Shown here in pieces: positions 51,918 to 62,744 of a stretch of 64,000 nt of DNA. The stretch's first letter is position 1, and each line of letters begins with the position of its first letter. A program made the translations under genes and the position numbers. The stretch comes from Coenobita brevimanus (Eukaryota; Arthropoda; Malacostraca; Decapoda; Coenobitidae): positions 13,457,360 to 13,521,359 of the forward strand of contig CM064713.1 in NCBI GenBank assembly GCA_032717465.1, given 5' to 3'. The notes below the pieces were generated by a model that searched no databases, had not been told where the DNA came from, and saw only the letters and a program-made list of their open reading frames with translations.

Positions 51918-52724
51918 TCAGGGATAGTGATCATAAAAGAGGTGGTCATTTTTGCCATAGGTAACGTTCAGGAATGGGTTACCTGTTACCACTACCGGTT
52001 CTACTTGCCTTAAAGCCGCGCCTCCCTCAGTTTCCTTCTCAATAACACACCTTTCCGTGCCGGCCATCTGCTCCACAGCTTCCCAAAACTGCTTTTCTGC
52101 CTGCCTCATTCTGATCTCGTAGCACACTGTCAGGCGTTCCACATCCCGCTGCCAACGATATACGGACCAGAACACCAAAATACAAACACCATACTGAACA
52201 AAAGACCACACAAACACCCAACCCACATACGTTACCTTAACATTCCATAGCGTGCCAAAATCACCCACTTCATTCTGGTGGGGAAGCAACACTTCAACAT
52301 AAAAAAGGGAGCTTGTTGCCCACTGCAAGGCAAAATACGGAAGGATTTTCAGCAACACACCAACTACCATCACCGGCAACAGATAAAGTACATTCCAAAA
52401 ACACTTCATCACACATCCCAACATTACAATCAATATTTCAATGATAAAGTAACACCAAATTTCCATCCTGAGTCTAGGCAGGACAGGTCCACCCAGCCAA
52501 TCCTGTTTGTGAAGTTCAGGCGGGGATCCAATCACTTCATCGGGATTACTGGCAAGAATATTAAACTCCAGGATAAAAACACAAACAACATTACACACAA
52601 ACACTGACAAATAGACTAGTTCAATTACCCATTGCCAAAAGGGTTTGGGAATCCAACATTTTAGGACAGAAAACCGCTCTTCACCGCGGTCACCACCGCC
52701 TTTTTCCACGTCAGAGGAAGACAT
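51918..52724 (-). CDS. Four-TM membrane protein of unknown family
   Basis: An intact 268-codon ORF (ATG 52724, TGA 51918-51920). The hydrophilic N-terminus is followed by predicted helices at about residues 31-53, 88-108, 111-130 and 165-189, with a 30-residue loop after the first. A charged, possibly helical C-terminal segment (residues 190-222, RWQRDVERL...QAEKQFWEAVEQM) and a polar tail end the protein. No named family recognised. A TATA box and a possible short 5'-UTR intron precede it, so it looks like a working small gene. A fragment at 1274-1720 seems related. Confidence 0.7.
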   Translation of the reverse strand: MSSSDVEKGGGDRGEERFSVLKCWIPKPFWQWVIELVYLSVFVCNVVCVFILEFNILASNPDEVIGSPPELHKQDWLGGPVLPRLRMEIWCYFIIEILIVMLGCVMKCFWNVLYLLPVMVVGVLLKILPYFALQWATSSLFYVEVLLPHQNEVGDFGTLWNVKVTYVGWVFVWSFVQYGVCILVFWSVYRWQRDVERLTVCYEIRMRQAEKQFWEAVEQMAGTERCVIEKETEGGAALRQVEPVVVTGNPFLNVTYGKNDHLFYDHYP

Positions 52725-52757
52725 TTTGATGTCTCGAAAAATCCGATAAAACTACAC

Positions 52758-52798
52758 CTTAGCGGTTAATAACACAATGATAAATGTATACGACTTAC
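52758..52798 (-). other. Possible 5'-UTR mini-intron of the four-TM gene
   Basis: The minus strand reads AAGTG then GTAAGT (52798-52793), and an AG acceptor ends at 52758 (CGCTAAG) or 52752 (TGTAG). The resulting intron would be 41 or 47 nt, unusually short. Donor consensus is perfect; the acceptor is weak. Confidence 0.35.
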
Positions 52799-52845
52799 CA
52801 CTTTTACAACGCTAAGGAGAGTGACTCGCTCACGCTGGTGCTCAC

Positions 52846-52853
52846 CTTTTATA
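52846..52853 (-). promoter_or_regulatory. TATA box of the four-TM gene
   Basis: TATAAAAG on the minus strand lies about 120 nt upstream of the ATG; GAGTCACTC about 30 nt downstream could be the initiator. Confidence 0.5.
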
Positions 52854-52861
52854 GCCCCGAG

Positions 52862-52952
52862 ACGCCGGAAGTGGATATTATGAATACTTCGAGCTGCCAA
52901 TATTTCGTTATTTTCCTTCCATAATTACCCCAGTGCCATTCAGACCCTTTTG

Positions 52953-52983
<31 letters not shown>

Positions 52984-54944
52984 GCGTAATATCTGTAAAT
53001 AAGACTGAGTGTTAATATCAGATTTTAAGAAACGTCAAATAAACTTTTCGAAATTGTTTTTTCGGTCGTAGAAATTTAAATTCAAATCTGCGTTCGTACA
53101 GCACTTTTGAATGCACCACAGTAAATGCAAAATAAACTAGCCATAATATTTTAATTAACTGTTCTGATAAAAGTCTCTTCAAATACTGGGATAAAGAACT
53201 ATTTACACAATGAGTTACCCAACCTCCTTGATTGACACGGAAAAATATCATGCATAGTTATGACAACTACCACAATACTAACCTACTGGCCTGTGACTCC
53301 ATATCCTTTCCATAGCACCTCTTCGTGACAGCACCATAGTCTATGTTAGTGCTAATCTCTTATTACAGCACAACACTGAAGATGGTTAGATGGCAATTTT
53401 ACGCCAAGTTAAAGTAAACAGAGTTTAGTATCGTCACTATTTACTTTCCTCTAACTTCTCCTAAAGGCCTTACTTTGATCAGCTGGATTGGTGATAATTA
53501 CAGTATAAGGGAAAAACATTCAAGCACCAGATTCTGTGGCTACTAATGGTGCTTTTAATAACAAAATCAAACAATATATGGATGCTGTGAACTCTCTTCA
53601 GCTACAATTAGGGTGAGGTGGGGGTCAACCCTACTATTAGTGGCAAAATATTACACCAAACATTCAGATAAAGGTTTTATTATGAAATGTAAATATCAAA
53701 AGAACCTTCAGGAATAGGGATATCTTTGGTATGGTTATCACTTCTTTTGAAAAAACATAAGTTGACTTAAAAGTGTATTTTCAAAAAGGTAGCCATGTGT
53801 ATAGACAGCAGGGGTGAGGCCTACATCCTATTTGACAACACTTTAACGTGTTACCAAAGTAAATCTAAGTTTATATATGAAGTAGGCAATGTAAGAATTC
53901 AGAGCAGAGACAGTTATCTACTCCAAGACTTTCATATTGCTTTACAAACAATACAAAAATTTAATATTCCATTATTAAATGTTTAACCTGGCTGAATACT
54001 GAAATGTGGTGCTAAATTCTTGTAAATGTAAAGGACATATGCTGTCCCAGTACAAAAATGTTGGCCACACGCTACAGAAATATATATGCCATAAATGAAG
54101 AAAAACAGGCCAGGTTAAGACACAAGACTTATATTAAAAAGATATATGCTATAACACTACATAAATCAAGCCGAAGGTACATACTCATTAATCTAACTCA
54201 TGTGTTATGCCAGCATGTTAACCTGTAGTTACAAGTCTACTTCATATTGTACTGAATTAGAGCCACATAATATTTGATCTGTCTGGCAAGCCTCTGTTTT
54301 ACCTCCCCGCCAACCCAAATTTACAAACAAGGTACCTTGACAAATCTGTGAAAGACATATTACATGAGTCCATCATATACAGATGTTTTTACTAATATTT
54401 TGTAACCTGTGGGAGTGGACCGTACAGACATGAACTGGTAGTAGACGCCCAGGAAATACCTGTAAAAATATAATGACACAATTTTTACCCGGCTATAAGC
54501 CAAACAATTCAATCTGTAAGGCTCAAATGCATCCACCAATTAAAATTATATACCTGCAACACCTACAACCAAACCGTATTTCAAAATCATGCTGCACCAA
54601 ACACATGTACATAATTTTATGCTGGACTGCTACCAATAATGTTCTGTGAGTATCCAGGTACCTTCTATATTTTATAGGTACTTATTTTGTATGATAAGCC
54701 CACTACCTACGCCATATTATTATTTCGTCACACAGGCCACGGCTTTGGATGGTCACAAATTTCTTCAAATTCCATAGAAGACAGACTCTAGTTACGATAG
54801 AATGCCCTACCATCAGAATCTACCAGTGTTCATAGTCGATATATGCTATACCAGCAGTGCTAAATATTATACCAGACACCCCAAAAAACTGAAATACTCA
54901 TCTCCCACATCCAGCTTTCCAGATGTAAACATGGCGCCACCAGG
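52862..54944. other. AT-rich intergenic sequence, no gene recognised
   Basis: Contains an A-run at about 52959-52983 and short open frames (53251-53018 minus, 53795-53986 plus) with no recognisable motif. No strong repeat. Confidence 0.4.
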
Positions 54945-57484
54945 CGGCCCAGCTGTCCTGCCGCGTTTTCTTCTTTTTAAGCGGTTGCTATTCTGGGAGG
55001 TGGTAGGTGGGGGTAACCATCATCTACTCACTTGATGTAGTGCTGCCTACTTCTTCCTTCGCCCTCATCACTCTTTTCCTGTGCCTGCCCTCTTTTCCTA
55101 TTTCTCCCATCTTTCCAGTCACATTTTATTACTTCAGGTGGCTTTACACTGAGTGAAAAGTCAAATGGTTTCCTGTAAGCCAGGAAATCATTTACATTGT
55201 TGGTTGGAATTCATCTAAGTAACAAAGGTGTCTTGGAGACCATACATCAAAGGAGTCCTACACCAGGGAGATGACACAGGAAGATGTGACTCGGCCAGTT
55301 ACTTACGTGGGCAATGAGAGACGGAGAAGGAAGGCATGGAGAACCTACACCTGGCGTCCATTTCCCCAGCAGACAGTGTAGGGAAAATGACGCCGACGGC
55401 AAAACACAAACCCGAGTGAAAGCAGCAAAACTAACATCTCTATGGGTAAGATGCAAGAAAAACATGGTAAAAACACATGGAAAACAATCAGAAAATACAA
55501 ATAACAAACTACAATGGAAAAGAACTAACTGAAGGGGAGACCAACAAAAATGAGGCATCATATTACATAGCCTACATCCGCAAGGACAAGCAGTCTGTCC
55601 TCAAGTAAATGGAAGAAACAGAAAAAAATGAACTCAGTTTAAAGGATGATAAAAGAAAACTGTGATGTGTGACTGATGTCCTAACAAGAAAAAGCTATGA
55701 AACCCATGTAAAAAAAAAAAAAGAAAGAAAAAAAAAAAAAGCCAACACAACATATAAGTGAACAATGTTATGCACCTACAGTTTATGGCTGTGTTGGAAT
55801 GCACAAGACCATCCCACAGGAGGTCAATGGCAAGGAAGTATATGCCTTGCCAATGATTTTACACTGACAATTCTCTACCCTGCTGAGCGATGTAAACAAG
55901 TTTACCACATTCTAGGCTGTGCTCGGGTATACAGCACCACACCCTTTGTGCTAAATAAGAAAGAGTTTTATTCTAAAACCTGCCATTTTCACCCAGTCAA
56001 CTGCTTATGACATTTCCCACTCAAAATCTGAATAGCAGACACAAACAATTAATAGCTTTTATTCATGATTACACCCGCACAATTGAGGCCAGGGATGGTA
56101 ATGGCACTGGCACTATACCTAACAGCTCAAGCACCAGTACAAACTCCTCCGTGTTACAGTCTTACTACACATGTTTATGATGCTGACTTACAACACAGGA
56201 CAGACGGAAGATTCTGTTAGTTTTGTGCAATCATTCAAATGAATTTTCCCTTTTCATTTTTATCACAATACACACAACCTCCAGTGAATGCCCAAATTTC
56301 CCCTTGAAAGAATTTTTTCCCAAATTATGAATCCACATTCTAAACATAAACTACAAGATTCACCAGCAGCTGACATGTAAGTTGCACTGGTAAGTCTAGC
56401 TTACATGGATGCTCTGATGAGTGGCAGTGTTCACTCCAAGGGTATTTTAAGTGTCTGGGTGATGTAGTTAACCAACATCAATGTGATTTTGTCCACAGTG
56501 ATTAGGAGATAGGGAACCCTAATTTAGGCACTGTACAGAAACAAAACATTGTAGGCATTAAATTATTTTACCTACTAGTAAACGGAAAGAGAGTACAGTA
56601 CAAACTAGCCCAGTGACACCACACTCCAACTGCACCTTGTCCTGGCCTATCTGCAACATGCCTTCCTCAATGGTCCCTTGTTCACCAGATGGATGATTTT
56701 CACAGGCCTGTGTATAAAGAGTAAGCTTATTATGCCATACAGTAATTCACTTATATGTTGCCTTTTATGCTATAACTCTCCACTGTTAGCCACCTAAAAA
56801 GCTGATATGCTAGTTTCTCCCAATTCACAGTTTCTGTACCAGTTGTAGCTATGTAAAAAGATGTACTATTTTGAGCCCACCCCTGACTTATATGTATGAA
56901 TTGCTGTACATTCAGTGTTAACCAAGGATATCTAGCCTTCTTTCTAATGCCAGATGCCGAACCCACAGTACATGCAAGACGGCTTAAACAAAATTACTGT
57001 CAAGAGACTCACAACCCACCACCATTCCATCATGCCACTTCATACCATTCTCATACACTCCTCCAATACCACCAACACTATCACAACACATCACCATTCC
57101 ATCATGCCACCTTCACTCAAATATTCCTCCATGGTAACTCTCCACCACATTCTTGTTTTCCTTTCCTCAGTCTTCCTTTAACTTCACCTTTTTACACTCT
57201 TTGTTAACACTTCTTTCCTCATACATTACATACACCTATACTACTTCAACACTTTAGCTACAGTATGGCGTTTATAGGAAAAATAGTAATATGCAAGACA
57301 TGAAGGCAATCTCACAGCATTACTTGGTAACAAGTTTAATAAACTGTTCAGATGGAAAAATTATACTTGGAAAAAAAAAAAAAAAAAAGCTTGATTGGGT
57401 CAAACTTTACTTGGGAGAAGTAATGGCCTGACTTGCAGTCTCTTCAGGTGTAAGGATAGAGACTAAGGGGATGAAAGTGTTGTA
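54945..57484 (+). repeat. 2.5-2.7-kb interspersed repeat, copy 2
   Basis: Counterpart of 22500-25228, similar along its length, with scattered substitutions and indels. It begins near GGCCCAGCTGTC and ends near GTAAGGATAGAGACTAAGG. An A-rich run (55711-55740) and an A-run at 57371-57388 replace other sequence or the TA tract of copy 1. The 5' part (55005-55215) holds the RTE-leader-like module. Confidence 0.8.
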
Positions 57485-58728
57485 TCTCCCAAAACAACCT
57501 TACAACTGCCGGTACAATTACTCCAATATCATATCTGCACTAGACTGATTATATATTTCTGAGGAGAAAACATGTCTTAGGTGCCATACATCTTAGTCCT
57601 TACCAGTGTCTAAGCTAGTGGTATAAATCTGGGGAAGACATCATCAGCCATTCCCATATATAGTGCCCCTTCAGGCTGCTGAGAGATATGCCTTCATGTG
57701 CTGGCACCAATATGGGTTGAACAAATGTCCCTCGACTCTCTTCCTATCCCCTGACAAGAGGATGACAGACTGCAAGACAAAGGCAACTTCAGTTTAATTC
57801 ACCACAATCACATTCAGATGAGTCTAGGGCAACAACAACAACAAGTTGTTTGGACCTGAAGATCGGTTACTACTGTAGCTAACAAGATTTGAGAGTAAAC
57901 AATTAACTTCTTACTTCCAATAAATTACAAATAATATATGATAATTTAAATGCGGTGTTATGCAAACAATATTAGTAGTACAGTTTATGCTTGCTTCTTT
58001 TAATCATCCACATCCTGTCCTGGGCTGCATTCACATTACCCTAGCAAGCTATCATCATCAATGGTAAGTGCACTACTTGCCTTCTGTTTGGCAATCATCG
58101 TTGTTCCAATATCAGTCCACACGCCAATAAAGCAATCATGCTGGGATGTGAAAAGATACCAAGACAATGCAGCCTTCATAACATAAACAAACTTTCGTCA
58201 CAAATGGAAATTCATTCACCACTGCTGAATCTTGGGTGTAGTTACATTCTCTTGGTGATATTTTGTTTCATCTGTGATAAATTTACCGTAGAATGAAAGC
58301 ACTATAGGCTATTAGCAAAAACGATAAGAAAAACAAGGTTATTGTCAACACCAAGTACAGGCTCAAAACTAGAATTTCACAGTATTTTTCAGACATGACT
58401 GAAGTTCTGTAGGAGGTAGTCTTAGGTAAATAACAGAGTCCATGATGTCATTTACTATAATTCAGCAGTCACTGTCAGCCAGCACCAAACATAGTTTCCA
58501 GTATTTTGATTGATTTTGTTTCCACAGCAGATGGTGTGACGGGAGTAATCACTGCTGCTCACCCTGGCCTAACAAGCACCACTTCGCTGATATGCCAGCA
58601 AAGTTATCATGATCAGCGGGGATGAACAAAGCCCTGGTTTCTCATTTTGTACACACAACAGGATGGTTAGAGCATGAGCCTGATCTCTCTTCTGGCTCAT
58701 CATACTTGGGACAACGAGTCTATTTGTA

Positions 58729-58731
<3 letters not shown>
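57485..58731. other. No gene recognised
   Basis: TGATTTTGTTTCCACAG at about 58509-58525 resembles a splice acceptor, but no coding exon with a known motif follows. No repeat structure. Confidence 0.4.

Positions 58732-58770
<39 letters not shown>
58732..58770. repeat. Poly(A) tract
   Basis: A run of about 39 A, possibly a retroelement or retrocopy tail. Confidence 0.9.
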
Positions 58771-58771
<1 letters not shown>

Positions 58772-58894
58772 AAATTTATGAGGATGATTACAGCAGATCT
58801 AGAAAACACTTGAGTCTCTAACAACATCCTGTTATCAGAACAGTATTGGCATGTACATGCTTCGGTCCAAACCAACTATTGGTCTCTCTCTCTC

Positions 58895-59119
58895 TTCTTT
58901 ATGATGCCTGGTGCTCTAGTGGGTTAAGGTACTCCAGTTGGATGTGGCCCGTAACTGCTTACATCTGAGGGGTGGTTGGGGTTTCTTACCCACAAAATCC
59001 CACTCAGGGAAGAGCAACTGGTCGCTCTTGTGCTTAATGTCAAGGATAAGTTGCCTAGCCCCAGGCCCTTACACTCCTGAAAAGTCAAAAAATGGGTTGG
59101 ATGATGGATGGATGGATGC
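58895..59119 (+). repeat. Possible SINE with GGAT tail
   Basis: CCTGGTGCTCTAGTGGGTTA resembles a pol III A box, and the stretch ends in ATGGATGGATGGATG. No clear B box was found, so this is weak. Confidence 0.25.
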
Positions 59120-59234
59120 CACTCTCACTACACAATACACAAGAAGTCCCAACCAAACACTCTCTGTATGCACTCCACTAGTTTTCCAAAACCATTTGCT
59201 CCCAACTCATTAATCCTAAGTGGTGAGTAACAAA

Positions 59235-59715
59235 TATGGATGCGACTGTGTGAATCAAATATTTGCAGTGACAAATAGTGCACGTGAGAAAGATTGTACA
59301 CACTTTATGGCATTAATGGACAAGGTAACACTGTATGGCAGGGAAAACAAGGTGACTGTGGACAACAGTACAAGCTACTGTGTTGCATGAATGGAAAGCT
59401 GTTGAATGGGATAATCTTTAGATGGTAACAAAGCACAAGTAAAAGTAGGTGGTTGTCTGGGTAGGTACAGTATTTCAATGTCAGTGTTGGAGTGAGTGTT
59501 GTCACCATGACTATTCAACATGTGTGACAAAGGTTATGAGTGGGACTAAAACTTGAGTCAAGGAGAGAGGGATGGGACTGAGAGTGAACAGTGAAGGGTA
59601 CTAACTTAAATATGATGTGTGCAGATGATGTTGTGTTGCCTGCTAATAGTGAAAAGGAACTTTGAAAATCAGTTCAGAGATTAGTGGATTTCTGTGGGCA
59701 TGGTGTTTTTAAAGT
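59235..59715 (+). pseudogene. Strongly decayed RTE reverse transcriptase fragment
   Basis: Reads in several frames GCDCVNQIFAVTNSARE, MNGKLLNG, VGVSVVTMTIQHV, CADDVVLPANSEKEL and LVDFCGHGVFK, aligning in order with GCVDQIFAV, VDGKLLG, VGVRQ, YADDAVLLA and VCERRAL of RTE copy 3. It is both truncated and saturated with indels, the oldest RTE copy here. Confidence 0.65.
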
Positions 59716-60440
59716 ACTGTACAGTATATTTTACTTGTTATGGTCACTCACTGCAACAAGAAAATGTCACCAAACAGTTCCAACAGAATCCATAACTAAT
59801 ACTTTTACACAGATTTTTAAACTGCAAAAAGCAACAGAACCAAAACGAAAATGTATAAATGTTTTTAAAATAGACATTTCTGTACAAAAGTCTTGAATGT
59901 GTATCAAAAAGCTATGCTTTGGAGCTTGATTCCTCAGAATCTGCTTTGCAAGATGTTTTCATTACAAGAGAGTATCTCTGATCTATTGTGACAAATTTTT
60001 AAAAACCTGGGTTCCTCTGAAGCCATAGACATCAGGGAGTAAACAGACAGTAACTAAGATCAACATACAGATTATTTGTGAGGTCATTTCTGAGAATTTA
60101 TGCATTTTTTCATATCTCATCTGAACTAATGAGGAGGCATATAGACAGCAACTTTACATACCAGAATGACTTGACAGAAGTAGAGCAGGTGGCATCCTTG
60201 GTTGTTGGCTGGTTGAATGACATTATGCTTTACGCTGAGAATGTATTAAATGTCACTTCCTCTACTGTTAGATGACCTACGCCTCTGAAAACATAATTTG
60301 ACAGTTTGTTAGTAAATGATCATGTAATTATGTATTGAGGTTTAACAGGTGAATGAAAGGAAATATAACATTTATATTCCAAATATGTTTTACACCACCT
60401 ATACTGTATAAGAAATTACGCTAACCACTAAGGGTATTAT
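59716..60440. other. No gene recognised
   Basis: AT-rich sequence without recognised motif between the decayed RTE fragment and the 45-bp array. Confidence 0.4.
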
Positions 60441-60608
60441 TTCAGAATAGCATCCATCAAATGGACACTGGAATTAATATACTACTTCAGAATAACATCC
60501 ATCTAATGGACACTGGAATAAATCCATTACTTCAGAATAACATCTATCTAATGGACACTGGAATTAATATATTACTTCTGAATAACATCCACTAGATGGA
60601 TGTTATTC
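60441..60608. repeat. 45-bp tandem repeat, left of RTE copy 3
   Basis: Units of GAATAACATCCATCTAATGG plus ACACTGGAATTAATATATTACTTCA type sequence, about three and a half copies. The same array resumes at 62530 after the RTE insertion. The junction holds an inverted repeat, GAATAACATCCA / TGGATGTTATTC (60580-60591 and 60597-60608). Confidence 0.88.
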
Positions 60609-62533
60609 TTAAGAAGTGGCTAAAGTGGTTACAGGACAGGAGTTCAGTTGAAATAACTGAATATATTGAGAGCAAGAAGCACATAAAGAGACTAGTGAAG
60701 AGGAAAAAGAAGGAGGTAATGATGATCTAGGAAGAAAAATGAATGCAAACTACTCTGAAAATAGGAAGTTAATCTGGAAAGAGGTGCCGAAATGTAGAAG
60801 TGAAAGCGGAAAGAAATGTGATAGTGTGAAGGATGTAGGTGGTAGAATATTAACCCATGGGCATGAAGTAAGGACCAGATGGAAAGAATATTTTGACAGC
60901 CTGATGAATTGAAATAGAGAGAGCAGAAAGGCTGTAACCATGATTGGTTTGGGGGCTGTGCACAGAAGGAATGCAGTACCAGGAGACGTGACACTCGCAC
61001 AGGTGAAGAGTGCTGTGAAGCGGCTGAAAAATGGGAAAGCAACTGGGGTTGATGAGGTGTATGCAGAGATGTTTAAGTGTAGTGGAGAGAGTGGAATGAA
61101 GTGCTTGTTGGAGATATGGAAGAAGGCATGGATGAGTGAAACTGTGCCTGCAGAGTGGAAAAAGGCTGTGATTGTACCCCTGTACAAAAATAAAGGTGGA
61201 GCGAGGTGAGTGCAAGAATTATCGTGACATAAGATTCTTGAGTGTGGTAGGGAAGGTATGTGGAAGAATTGTTACAGAAAAAGTAAGAGAGATATCAGAA
61301 GTCTTTGTGAGTGACGAACAGGGTGGCTTTAGGAATGGCAGAGGATGTGTGGATCAAATATTTGCAGTGAGACTGATAACAGAGAAGGCTCGTGAGAAGG
61401 ACCATAAGGTGTTTATGGCATTCATGGATCTGGAAAAAGCATACGAGAAAGTGGACAGAGAAGGATTGTGGAAAGGTCTGCGCATGTATGGTGTAGATGG
61501 TAAGCTGTTAGGTGCCGTCAAGAGTTATTATGATGGTAGTGAAGCATGTGTAAAGGTTAATGGGCATCTAAGTGAACGGTTCACGGTCGTTGTGGGCGTG
61601 CGACAAAGTTGTGTGATGTCCACATGGCTGTTTAATATATATATGGATGGGGTGATGAGAGAAGTAATAACACGTATAATTGAGAGAGGGATGGCGTTGG
61701 TAATGAATCGTGATGGATAGAATATCTCAAATTGTTGTATGCTGATGATGCAGTACTGCTTGCAAGTACCGTACAAGAACTTGGAGGGCTAGTGCAGAAT
61801 TTTGCTGAGGTCTGTGAGCGTCGTGCCTTGAGAGTAAATGTAGAAAAGAGTAATGGGAAGAAAACTAGCTGGTGCTATGAAGGCCTTGAGAAGAAAGAGA
61901 GGCTTGAGTGCTGCAGCTGCACAGGGCTTACATGAAAATGAAAAGTCAAGATTAAGAGCAGTGGAGAGGAGACTGCTGAGGAATTTAAGTGAAGTACAGA
62001 GGGTGGATAGGATACGAAATAATGTGGTTCGTGAAAGATGTGCAGTGAGGAAGTGGACACCAGAACCGAAGAGAGTGTACTGAAATGCTATGGTCATATG
62101 AAGGCAATGGATATGAAATGAAGAGAGTGGTGAAAAAGGTATATCAGAGCAAATCTGAAGGAGAGAAGAGGCGAGGTAGGCCAAGGAGGAGAGAGATGGT
62201 GGATGAGCGTGTGAGGAAGAAAGGTTTGGAAGTCGGTGAGGCTAGGGAACTGACAAGAGGTCGAGCTGGCTGGATGAATGTTGTGAGGAAAAGTGCATGA
62301 TCAGGGATTTGGCACCCCTTTGTGACGTGGCAGCATCCGGATTGACTCAATCGGATACGTTTATGTGAAGCTACAGAATCTGGTGAATCGTTTTGGCATA
62401 GCCGATAGAGCCAAGATTCCGGGGGCTTGAATGATAGGTGAATGGAAGCGTGGCCCATTGGACTGGGCTGACTGGACATTCCTACTCCTCACCCTGCCCT
62501 AGGGTGAGAAAGGAGGTCCGGATAATGATGAAC
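60609..62533 (+). mobile_element. RTE-type LINE, 5'-truncated (copy 3)
   Basis: Starts within the linker (AAGAAGTGGCTAAAG, matching 48581 of copy 2), followed by RT, C-terminal region and a 3' UTR ending GATAATGATGAAC. RT is better preserved than in copy 2 but has frameshifts near 61200 and 61720 and a deletion of about 150 bp near 61850. It was inserted into the 45-bp array. Confidence 0.87.
60940..61850 (+). pseudogene. RTE copy 3 reverse transcriptase
   Basis: Three frames (60940-61209, 61172-61720, 61732 onward) give GKATGVDEVYAEM, DEQGGFRNGRGCVDQIFAV, AFMDLEKAYEKVDREG, STWLFNIYMDG and the catalytic LLYADDAVLLA. The usual Q-G-C motif reads QSC (VGVRQSCVM). Confidence 0.82.
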
Positions 62534-62705
62534 ATCCATCTAAATGGACACTGGAATTAATATATTATTTCCGAATAGCATTCATGTAATGGACACTGGA
62601 ATTAACATATTATTTCAAATAACATCCATCTAATGGACATTGGAATTAATATATTATTTCAGAATAACATCCCTCTAATGGACACTGGAATTAACATGTT
62701 ACTTG
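62530..62705. repeat. 45-bp tandem repeat, right of RTE copy 3
   Basis: Continuation of the array at 60441-60608: four diverged units with TAATGGACACTGGAATTAA. Confidence 0.88.
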
Positions 62706-62744
62706 CGATCTATCTATAACCATACGCCTTAATTCGACACGGGG

